Source: Prostheceraeus crozeri (Eukaryota > Platyhelminthes > Polycladida > Euryleptidae). Taken from it: a stretch of DNA of 64,000 nt. The notes below the pieces were generated by a model. That model was not told where the DNA came from. It searched no databases and saw only the letters and a program-made list of their open reading frames with translations. The position numbers and the translations under genes are program-made. The stretch spans positions 72,001 through 136,000 of the forward strand of contig CAJQUW010016939.1 of the NCBI GenBank assembly GCA_907163375.1. Direction: 5' to 3'. How positions within the stretch are numbered: the first letter of the stretch is position 1; each line of letters opens with the position of its first letter. Shown here piece by piece: positions 55,060 through 64,000 of this stretch.

Positions 55060-56910
55060 TGAATACAGTTTAAACCTTTCTCTCATCTCTTTTTTCATCA
55101 TTCACTATCATTAGTCAATAAGTACATCACAACTGTTCAATATTCATTGATTTTTATTACTAGCCAGTACAAATTTTTCATGAATAGAATGCCCTTGTGC
55201 GTCATTCGTTTGCACTTGAAGTCTAATAAAAGCGAAGTGGAGGTGTCTCCGGCTTTCCACTGTGATAAAATAATGTACGTTAACAAATTTCTTGTAAAAG
55301 CAATGACATCCTATGACTGGAGGGTTAAAAGTGAAATTGTGACTGGTTGAATGTCCTGATAATGTTCTTTCTGCAATCATCGATTGTCTGTTTGGCAAGA
55401 TCTGTTCGGAACACGCTGCACTGATATCTCGTTTTTCAACTGGCTATGACAAGCTATAATATTGAAAATGTCAATGGAAAACCTAAGGACACACGTTTGC
55501 TCGTATTACTTTAGGCCATCAATAATATTAATTTAGCACCTCAGTCAGGCGGTAGAAAATTTTCTGCCAGAGACATTTGTCATACTTGCCATTCTCCACT
55601 ATAGATCAGTAATCTATCATTTCTGATGTTGGAAACATATTATGAAGTTCTTCATAAATTTGAGTCATTGTGGAAATTCTAAGAATTCGAAATAAAATGA
55701 AGATTAGAATTCCCATAGATCGGAACCACATTAAGCGACAGAAAAGGGTCGATTTAATCGAACAGTCTATTGTGTAAACTTGTGAAATATGCTCGTGTTT
55801 GTCAACATAATAAATATAAAAGTTTGCACAGGCTTCATGATAGAAATCAAATTGTACCTAATTGGTGATATGGTTACTCAGGTTTAGATATTGCTATTCA
55901 GATTTCAGAAAGGCCAATTAAGCTTTTTGACTAATTTACTCTTTCCTAGATTACTCACTGGCAATCTTAAACGTCTGTCTTTCATGTCTTATGGCTTCAT
56001 TAAAATTCAGTAAGTTCCTCAAGTGATATCAATTACCAACACCAATTACAATTTGCTTAATGAATAATTCTCATGCGATGATGAAAATCATCTCAGCAGT
56101 CATTTATAATAGAATATAATATTTACTAATTTGAAAAATTAATCGAAGTTGTCCTGATGAGGACATATGGCGTTCTCCAATTCGCAAATTTACAAATGCT
56201 ATGCTGTTGTAACCATTGGATTAAGCAGTTCTGGAAAGAACTCAATGGAGCTTTCTCGAATTAAAATTGGTCACCTTTGGCCCAATAACTGGCAAAAATG
56301 GAAATCTTAAGGCTTGTAGCACTACTCCTTATTGTTAATATGCTACTAACACAGATTCCAAACAATGCCCCATGCACGTTCAACACAGAATCAGCAGTCA
56401 ATTTAGTAACTTGCTATAAGTTTGAAATTATAAACTAACGCAAGTCATTTCCAACGAATCAGCTTACGTTGACGATTGTGACAATTTGCAATTGCCATGT
56501 GTGATTTTTGGGGTTGATGCATCGGGGGTACACCGCCAAGGCTTACAGAAGCAACTCCTTCGGTAATTCGTTTGGGACTGCAAGCCTAACCTCGATCAAG
56601 TAGGGGCCAAGAAAGGAGCTTTATCATGAACTAAACAGCAATAGATTTCTGCCATTTCTATCCCAATTTTAGCTCGCTGTCATGGAAATTTAACGACTAG
56701 GGAATATCTTACTCAACCTTCCTAGATCATGATATTCTACATTTTACACAAAAAATTTATATTAATTATTTTGAAAACAGTAATTTTCACAGATCTGTTG
56801 CAGTTCTCCGTAGGATACTTCGTATTGGCTGTATGGCCACTGACCAACGAAGTTAAGAAAAACTTATCCAAGAATTTCCACAATATAGCAGATTCAATTA
56901 TATTAATTAT
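55060..56910. other. Intron, nothing further recognised
   Basis: AT-rich sequence with no exon continuing the PDE2A reading and no clear transposon. Confidence 0.5.
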
Positions 56911-56914
56911 AGTT

Positions 56915-56928
56915 AATTTTATTAATAT
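56915..56928. repeat. Target site duplication of RTE copy 1 (3' side)
   Basis: AATTTTATTAATAT here and AATTTTACTAATAT at 60248-60261 differ at one of 14 bases and flank the LINE exactly. Confidence 0.75.
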
Positions 56929-57043
56929 GCTCACCTTGCCGACCCTTGTCCCGCGTATCCCAGGGTAGGTCCAGTCCTCTTTTTCCATTCCTTCCGGTTG
57001 TGGACCAGGGAGGCATCCACTCCTTTTGCCTTCATGTCGGCGG

Positions 57044-58216
57044 TTACTGTCGCTGTCCAGGTCTTCTTCGGGCGGCCTCTACCTCTTCTTCCTTCCACTT
57101 GGAGACGTGATGCTTTCTTAAGGGGATGGCTCTCTCCGCGACGCTGCACATGACCAAACCATGCCAGCTTTCTTGAATAGGGGCTATCTCCACATTAGAT
57201 CTTATTTCTTCATTGGTCTTCCGGTCCAAGCGTGTGTAGCCCTGCATCCACCTTAGCATCCGCATCTCCGCCACGTGTAGCTTCTGCTCATCTGTCTTGA
57301 GAGGGGCCCAGCACTCAGAACCATAAAGGATTGCTGGCCTGATCATAGATGAGTATACTTTGCTCTTTATCTTCAGTGGCATCCTTCTGTCACATAGCAC
57401 TTGAGTCAGTCTCTTCCATGTGTTCCAGCCGCAATGTACTCGATGTGCAACATCACCTGCGCTGGTCACCTCAGTATTGACCATGGACCCCAGATATTTA
57501 AAGCAGTCCACACTCTTCACCGGCTGACTCTGAATCTCCATAGTTGTTCTTCTTGGGTCGGACGACAGATAGTCGGTCTTGGAACGGCTTACCCTCAGGC
57601 CCTTGCTCTCAAATGCTCTCCTCCATGCTTCCAACCTTCGCTCTACATCTTGATGACTGCTTCCAAATATTACGAGATCGTCGGCGTATAACATATCCCA
57701 GGGACCACCTCTTCTGCAATCCTTGGAAATTTCATCCATTATTACGATGAAGAGAAAAGGGCTTAAAACTGAGCCTTGATGTAGCCCAACCGATACAGGA
57801 AAGGCACGACTTTCACCTTGTCTACATCTCACTGCAGTTGTGCTGTCCCTGTACATGTCCTGTATTAAACGGATGCAGCACTCCGGTACTTCTCGTGTGC
57901 GGAGACAATTCCATATCAGCTTCCTTGGGACTGTATTGTAGGCCTTTTCGAGATCAACGAACACTGCGTGGAAAGGCTTATTTTTCTCTCTGAATGCCTC
58001 CATCGCCATTCTCAGACAAAATTGTGGGTCTGTTGTGCCAACTCCTGGTCTGAAGCCAAATTGATTCATATCCACCTCAATAAGATCACGAAGACGCTTC
58101 TCCAAAATCTTCTCCAGAATCTTCATGGTGTGACTGAGAAGCTTGATAGTTGCCAACATCTTGATGGTCTCCTTTGCCCTTGAAGATAGGTGTAATAACA
58201 CTTTTCCGCCACGCAT
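57044..58216 (-). pseudogene. RTE reverse transcriptase part
   Basis: This is 390 codons. RT motifs in order are SHTMKILEKILEKRLRDLI, QFGFRPGVGTTDPQF, HAVFVDLEKAYNTVPRKLIW, GLHQGSVLSPFLF and MLYADDLVIFGSS (YADD box), then CFKYLGSMVNTE, RPAILYGSECWAPLK, MRMLRWMQGYTRLDRKTNEE IR. The frame begins just after a frame change relative to the linker; its first 30 residues are off-frame. Confidence 0.9.
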
Positions 58217-58976
58217 CCGGTATCCTTCCCGATGTCAGTATCTCATTGAAGAGGTACACCAGAAGGTCCAAGCCATAGTCCCCAAGCACCTTGAAAACTT
58301 CAATAGGAATGTCATCCGGTCCACAACTTTTACCCGATCTCACTTTTTTCAGTTGCTCAGCCACTTCATCCCTTGTAATCATCTTCACCGGACCTTCAAC
58401 AGCAGGTCCAGCAGGGATCTCTTCATGCGGCCTTGTTTGATTCAACAGGGCTTCGTAGTAGTTCGCCCAGCGCTGCCTGTTCCCACTTGCCGTTGTGATA
58501 ATATGACCCGACTCATCCTTGAAGAAACCTTCATAATTGTCCTTTCTCGCTTTATCTCTCGCAGTTGCAATACGGTACACCATCTTTTCCCCTTCTCGGG
58601 TACCCAGCTTCTGGTAAAGATCTTCCGTTGCATCATATTTAGCCTTGGCTACCGCTGCTTTAGTCTGTCTCTTTGCGAGCCTGTAAGCTTCCTTGTCCTC
58701 TGATGTACGGGACCTCTGCCATTTCTTAAAGGCCTCTTTCTTGTGCCTGGCGGTCTGCTGCACTTCACTCTGCCACCACCAGGTTTCCAAATTTCTAAAT
58801 TTTCCGCCTCTAGTGGTGCCGCAGGTCGTCTTACCAGCTTCGGTCAAAGCTCTCGCTAGACCATCCCAATCGCTAGTCAGTCTCGTTCCAGACATCCGAC
58901 CATTGACGGCATCAACAAACTTCTGACTGACATCTTGCTCCTTAAGAGCCCACCATTTCACCTTCTGAATAGCCAC
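58086..58976 (-). pseudogene. RTE linker between endonuclease and RT
   Basis: This is 296 codons. It contains WWQSEVQQTARHKKEAFKKW, YRLAKRQTKAAVAKAK and the pre-RT motif VRSGKSCGPDDIPIEVFK, then WRKSVITPIFKGKGD. All are standard RTE ORF text. It loses frame after KGKGDHQDVGNYQ. Confidence 0.88.
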
Positions 58977-59073
58977 TTTGGTATTTGGATTTCTTCTTTT
59001 CTCATGAGGAAATTCCTAATGACAGGTCTGTGTTGACTGGTCACTGCTTCGCCCGGGACAACTTTACAGTTCC

Positions 59074-59823
59074 TTATCGAGCCTTACGATTTACCAGCAG
59101 GAAATCAATCTGTGTGCTTCTTCCGCCGCTTTGATAGGTGATAAGATGGGAATCACGTTTCCGGAAAAGAGTGTTGCCCAAGACTAAGTCATAGGCTTGA
59201 GCAAACTCGAGAATTCTCGCACCATCCTCGTCTCTCTCCCCGAAGCCATAGCCACCATGGCACTCGTATCCATCAGCACCGGTACCCACATGATCGTTAA
59301 AATCTCCACCAATGATGAGAGGCTCATTAACCATACTTCGAATAGTATTCTCGAGGGACTCATAGAAACGACTCTTCACCTCTAACGAGTGACCGGCCTG
59401 CGGAGCATATGCAGACACAATATGTGTACAGCTTCCGTCCGAACCCGTCACCAGCGTCATCGTCATGACCCTGTCACTCACCCTTCTTATGTCAACAATA
59501 GATGTCCAAAGCTTTTCTTCGAGTATTATATCAACGCCGTTAGCTCTAGCACCGCCACCTGAGTAGAACAACTTGAAGCCGAGACCAAGATCTCTCGCTC
59601 CACTACCACTCCAACGTACCTCCTGGACGCATACCACGTCTACTCTACGCCGCCTCAATACGTCAGCGACTTCGATGCCTCTGCCCGTCATGGAACCAAC
59701 ATTCCACGTCGCGAAATTCATTGATTGCCACCCTAGCATACTTCTCACTACACCCGGGTTTAGGCGCAGCGCGTCGCTTGCGGGGGACGCCCTAGCATTA
59801 ATCGGAAATCTGTTAGAGGACAT
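59074..59823 (-). pseudogene. RTE AP-type endonuclease
   Basis: This is 249 codons starting at ATG 59823. Motifs of the exonuclease-endonuclease-phosphatase fold are present: FATWNVGSMTGRG, VVCVQEVRWSG (QE), HIVSAYAPQAGHS (AYAPQ), LIIGGDFNDHVG (GDFN) and LITYQSGGRSTQIDFLLV (the S-x-IDF end). Similar proteins are often annotated 'craniofacial development protein 2-like'. It nicks target DNA in these LINEs. Confidence 0.92.
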
Positions 59824-60247
59824 TAATCATAAATTGTAACTGGCGAGATTTTTATGGACGGATGCCCTTCCTGACGCCAACCATTTCTGTCTGGGGTGGT
59901 CCCATAGCCCTGTGAATTAAAAGTTCTACCTACCAGAGCAGTAGGGGGGGGGGTTGCTCATACCCAGTGGATCGATGTCCAACACTGTGTCCTTCTATGA
60001 AAGAAAGATACCAACACTGGGTAAACCATCCAAAACTCAAGGAGCTTATCCGCCCGAGACCGTTGGCTCTTGAGGGGGGTTCGGATATACCGCCGAACAC
60101 TTGGTTGACTGGTTGTTTGGTTACTATCGGCATTAAAGATAGCATCCGGGGGAAACGACCTGCCAGTGCCACCAAGCAGGTTGTCCAAAAGGGGGCCGCC
60201 GCCTGGACCTTAAGGACACGTGGACGTACAACCAAAATCCCCCAAAT

Positions 60248-60261
60248 AATTTTACTAATAT
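60248..60261. repeat. Target site duplication of RTE copy 1 (5' side)
   Basis: AATTTTACTAATAT; see 56915-56928. Confidence 0.75.
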
Positions 60262-60893
60262 AATTGTATTAAATATATTTGATAAGTATATTAAAACTCT
60301 ATTCCACTCTTTACTATAGATGCATTACTATTGGACTGGAACCTATGACATAATTGAATGGTTTAATTTGCCTATTTTACTTGGTTTTGGATAAAAGGGA
60401 CATACACGCCTAAATTGGATGGCTTAACAAAACCTAATACATTTTCCGGCAATATCTCTGATCTAGTCAGATGAGGGCATTATATGCTCATTTGGCGGCT
60501 TCTATTTTGAGCATTTGTTGTAAAGCATTCTTTCTGACAATAGACAACGCTTTTCTATTGACAATTCGTGCAAGCACAAGTAGAAATAGTTTTCGATAAG
60601 TCATTCAGTCATTTTTAAGAGTAGTTCAATTATTTCTAAGATATAGGTGTCATAATGAGAATCTACGTGAAGTAACTCTTTCAGTATTCCATTTGTTTTT
60701 GTTTTTCTTTCTTCTATAGAAAAATTTCTTTTGAATTCTCCTTTTGAGAATCAGCAGTTAATTTAGTAACTTGCTTCTTGTAAGTTCAGAAATTAAGTTG
60801 TTTCCATTTTGTAGCAAGTGTCTGTTTCCGATGCTCTTTGCTGTCTTTTTTGACGTTTTTAATGCCTGAAAGTACCAACCCATCCTGTAATTA

Positions 60894-60901
60894 TTCTAAC
60901 A
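60894..60901. repeat. hAT target site duplication, left
   Basis: TTCTAACA, repeated exactly at 63132-63139; 8 bp is the hAT rule. Confidence 0.92.
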
Positions 60902-61079
60902 CAGGGTTGTCCAAACTTTACACGGGCACGGACCGCATTTGGCAAGGCCGCGGACTGCAGGTCACATTATTCAACTTCTTCACTATCTTCCCCTGCTAGA
61001 CGCATCGCAAAACAAGTGAATGCTAAATTATCTTGATATTCATCATGAAGGCATTTGACGGAAGCTTAAAAATATTTTT

Positions 61080-61300
61080 GAAAATGATTTCTCTCTGTGG
61101 ATTTGATCGACTTCACTGTGGAAGATGCTGACCCGCTAACTTAAGTACTTCAAAACATTGACGGAAAGCGCAATCCAAAGCGGCGCAAATTTGGGTACTG
61201 ATCTTCAGACTGAAGAGGCCAAAATTGATTGATTGACAGAGTAGCTTTGGGTAGGAAACAATTATCACTTTGCAAGTCATACAATTCAAGTTATAAAGTC
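61080..61300 (-). pseudogene. hAT transposase C-terminus (hATC), remnant
   Basis: The minus strand gives QLELYDLQSDN, then YPNLRRFGLRFPSMF-ST, then STVKSIKSTERNHF. The known family pattern is (M)ELIDLQ(S)D, YPNLR(R)-A-(K)-LS-FGSTY-CE-FS-MK-(N)KS. The coding part upstream is interrupted by the nested LINE and mostly missing. Confidence 0.6.
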
Positions 61301-61354
61301 TCATTTGCTTCTGATATAGTTGTCGTACTTGGAGCACTGAATGCATTGAAGCTT

Positions 61355-61367
61355 ATCTCAAGGTGCT
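61355..61367. repeat. Target site duplication of the nested LINE, left
   Basis: ATCTCAAGGTGCT, repeated exactly at 62905-62917. Confidence 0.85.
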
Positions 61368-62904
61368 AACGTGGGGTTACAGGAAATATGATGACAACGG
61401 AAAGAAAATGGAAACATAAATAGACAACAACAAACTAACCTTTATTCATGACCCCAAACTATCAGCTTTCTTCAGCAGTGCACGCTGGAAGAGAGGCTAT
61501 AACCCAGACCTCGCGTCAGTTAGTGAGGAAATTGCTGAGAACTGCCGTAAGATTGTCCTTGATACTTCACCGTGCAGACAACACCGCCCAATCGGTATTC
61601 AGATCAAGCCCATTGTCGCACCAAACTCAGTCCCATTCAAAAGGAGATTTAACTACAAGAAAGCGAACTGGAATGGTTTCAAACGCGAACTTGACATTTG
61701 ACTCGACAAGATTGAAGCGACACCCGGCAACTATGAATCCTTTGTAAAAGTAATCCTCAAAACAGCGAGAAGATTTATTCCAAGAGGATGCAGAACTGAT
61801 TGCATTCCAGGCCTCGACGATTTCATGTGATACTAGGGCAAAGAAAGAGCAGATGGAGGACACTGAATAACAGCTTGCCTCAGGGAAGTGTATTGGCACC
61901 CCTACTCTTCAACATCTATACCAATGACCAACCGATAACGTCTGGTAAAAAAGGTTCATATATGCTGACGACCTTTGCATAGCCTGCCAATCTAAAGACT
62001 TCACCATTGTTGAAGATGGGCTCACAGCTGCTCTCCGAAGCCTTGAAGACTACTATGAAGAGAATGATCTTAGTGCGAACCCATCCAAAAAGCAAGTGTG
62101 CGCTTTTCACTTGAGCAATAGAGAAGCGCGTCGCCGACTGAAAGTGTGCTGGGATGGTGTGCCTCTCCAACACTGCGAGCACCCTGTGTATCTTGGTGTT
62201 ACCTTGGATCGAAGCCTGACGTACAAGGAGCATGTGGAAAGGACCAGATGTAAGGCTAGCACCCGGAACCAAATTCTGAGGAAGCTTATCGGTACCAGAT
62301 GGGGCGCTAATCCTGAAGCCGTACGCTGAACAGCCCTAGCACTTACGCATTTCACGGATGAGTATGCTTGCCCTGTGTGGGAAAGGTCGGCGCACGCAAA
62401 GGAACTAGACCCCATCCTGAACGAAGCTTGCCGTATCGTAACAGGCTGCCTGCACCCAACTCCATTCAAGCAACTATATCCACTTGCTGGGATACAACAT
62501 CCTGGTGACAAGAATGGAGGCGACGAGGAGACAACTGTTAAAGGCTGTTGAGGACAGAAGACACCCACTGCATGCAGCAATTCCTTCAAGGCTAAAGTCA
62601 CGACTCAGCTTCCTAGGAACCACGCCAAGTGCTCAGCTCCCACAGGCCAAGCTAACGCGCGGCAAGGAACTGCAGTACTGCGTATAGAAGACGTTCAACC
62701 GCTTCCGAAGTGGAGTGGGCCTCTGTGGAGTAACGAGGAAAAATGGAACATCAGTGAAGATAACAGATGCAGATGCGGAGAACGACAGACGATGGTTACT
62801 TCCAGCACCATGCTCCCAGCACAATCTACACCTGTGCACGGACGTGGAAATACAATGTGCTCAGTATTGATAGGGCCGCGTGTGATGTGGACACGCTAAT
62901 AATA
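61368..62904 (+). mobile_element. Jockey/I-like LINE, 5' truncated, inside the hAT element
   Basis: This is 1537 bp with 13-bp duplications on both sides and a TAATAA tail, the usual end of I/Jockey-type LINEs. The plus strand, with frame changes, reads NSLPQGSVLAPLLFNIYTND, YADDLCIACQSKD, LSANPSKKQVCAFHL, HPVYLGVTLDRSLTYKEHV, GANPEAVR, TDEYACPVWERSAHAK and the zinc-like end CRCGERQTM. These are the RT palm, thumb and C-terminal part. Non-functional. Confidence 0.88.
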
Positions 62905-62917
62905 ATCTCAAGGTGCT
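62905..62917. repeat. Target site duplication of the nested LINE, right
   Basis: ATCTCAAGGTGCT; see 61355-61367. Confidence 0.85.
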
Positions 62918-63131
62918 GGAAATCTTACAATCGATTGCCCGAATTCTTCAAGCAAGTTTGCAATTTAAGCTTGAAATGCATAATTAAGGAAAAAGCAAAA
63001 TAAATTTTCTACATGGCTCTACAGATGTCTAAATTTAAACGATTTTCGAAATTTTCGAGAACAAGATATGGGTTGCATTGGAGGAGGGCTCGGGCCGCAT
63101 GCGGCTCGCGGGCCACACTTAGACAACCTTG

Positions 63132-63139
63132 TTCTAACA
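63132..63139. repeat. hAT target site duplication, right
   Basis: TTCTAACA; see 60894-60901. Confidence 0.92.
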
Positions 63140-64000
63140 CGATGCCTATGCGAAATTAAATATCGCAGACTGAGCGCTATGAACACTCCATCTTTCAATG
63201 GAGAAAGACACATGAATTTTATTTTTTGAAACAAGTTGGAATTCGGTTTCGTTTAATTGAAGGAAAGAAATTTTGTTTCTCAAATCCCTTTTTTATGCGC
63301 AAAAGACAACATGAATTAAAATGATAGGAATGTTTAGTGAAGCGTATTACACATAGCAGCGTGGAAGGGGAGCCCTGAATCAATGTAACGTCTGGTTATC
63401 CACCTTCCTTTACTGCATTGTAACTTTGGCCTTACGACGTGTACCTGTTGAGACACGAAAAATCGCCTACCGTTTCAATTTAATTTGTATTTTACGAATA
63501 AAACGTCGGATTCGACAAACACATTTTTTCTGTAATTTGTCTGTACTTATGTAAAGACAAATTACTAACCAGAAACTGTACCCAAGATTACAGGAGCAAT
63601 AGATAAAAGCAAAGTTGCAAAAAACTATTTTTTGTACTGTTTTAGACCGATGTCGAATCATGGTTTCTTAAGTTTTTACAGTAGTGGATGTCGACATTAG
63701 CAAGTTCATTCTGGCCATGCCTAACTTCTTATGATATCGATGATGTTCATAACTATCATAAACTGATGAATGCACGTCAAAATTCAGAACAACACTTGGC
63801 AAAGTAGATGCCTTATTCTGATATTACATTCTAACAACGCAGTCGATGTCTTTGATCATATACATCGATCTCAAAATTTTGTCTGCGCCAGGGTGGATAT
63901 TAAAGAATACCTATTATCTATTAAGAATCTATTATTTACAAATATACATCATTGAAAATATTGAATCAACTGAATCGTGCACTTAACTGGGTGTAGTCAT
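63140..64000. other. Stretch without a recognisable gene
   Basis: AT-rich, presumably still within the PDE2A intron. I see no exon in phase and no transposon. Confidence 0.45.

Larger units (their letters stand above)
56929..60247 (-). mobile_element. RTE LINE copy 1, full length
   Basis: The 3319-bp element, on the minus strand, has a 5' untranslated part of about 420 bp, an AP endonuclease, a linker and a reverse transcriptase, and is flanked by a 14-bp duplication with one mismatch. The size and two-domain ORF are typical of RTE. One in-frame stop (59074) and two frame changes (about 58980 and 58150) break what should be one ORF, so it is relatively young but inactive. The 3' end lacks a long poly-A and reads CGGCAAGGTGAGCAT. 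Confidence 0.9.
60902..63131 (-). mobile_element. hAT element with internal deletion, carrying a nested LINE
   Basis: The termini are CAGGGTTGTCC and, at the other end, AGACAACCTTG. GC-rich subterminal parts (GGCCGCGGACTGCAG; GGCCGCATGCGGCTCGCGGG) are typical of hAT elements with ZBED/GTF2IRD2-like transposases. Without the LINE only about 0.68 kb remains. On the minus strand around 61080-61290 I can read the transposase end QLELYDLQSDNCF, then QYPNLRRFGLRFPSMF, the hATC dimerisation region, with several defects. Confidence 0.9.

Noticed and set aside
55147-55350. Frame after a TTATTACTAG possible acceptor, following the last PDE2A exon
   Set aside because: In the phase demanded by the previous exon it meets a stop after seven codons.
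1-64000. CRISPR arrays, tRNA and rRNA genes, bacterial operon signals
   Set aside because: None found; the only evenly repeated units are the Polinton subterminal array and the three hairpins, neither with CRISPR-like spacers.

Overview
This is a window of AT-rich animal nuclear DNA, probably from an invertebrate. It has no operons, little coding density, host coding sequence cut into short exons with GT-AG borders, and many transposon families (RTE, CR1/L2-like and Jockey/I-like LINEs, hAT, mariner, a Penelope-like element, foldback MITEs and one complete-length Polinton). I cannot name the species.

The centrepiece is a Polinton/Maverick at 10516-30078 (about 19.6 kb), flanked by a perfect 6-bp target duplication (AGTATG). 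Its ends start AGTAGTGAAAACTG and form very long terminal inverted repeats (5.13 kb left, 5.17 kb right). Each arm carries a whole gene block reading inward: an IAP-like UBA-RING protein, three proteins of unknown or virion-like character, an A32/FtsK-type packaging ATPase, a conserved Polinton protein and the start of the integrase. Between the arms lie a protein-primed family B DNA polymerase, a set of three hairpins with matching loops and different stems, two overlapping ORFs (one resembling TATA-binding protein), an adenain-like protease, the capsid genes, a very basic core-type protein and the complete integrase with a chromodomain. The arms are almost identical, so the copy looks young. 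The capsid genes are not intact, with about three breaks in all, so it is treated as a fossil.

Right of the Polinton are pieces of a host gene on the + strand. Six short exons between 34643 and 55048 align, as I recall the family, with the N-terminal region and the start of GAF-A of the cGMP-stimulated phosphodiesterase PDE2A. The reading phase matches across the last four, and also across the first two. At least one exon between 37826 and 38599 was not found, and the rest of the gene must lie beyond 64000. Its introns are loaded with transposons. At 32600-34642 there is a 1.1-kb tandem duplication that ends at the acceptor of the first recognised exon. At 38898-47560 an RTE LINE was split by a mariner (itself carrying a foldback MITE) and by a 3.1-kb DNA transposon of unclear family. 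At 48400-48958 a LINE tail ends about ten bases before an acceptor, and a Penelope-like piece lies at 49676-50918. A near-complete RTE LINE (56929-60247) and a hAT element containing a LINE (60902-63131) follow.

The left flank (1-10500) holds only LINE scraps, weak SINE or hAT traces, and unexplained AT-rich sequence.
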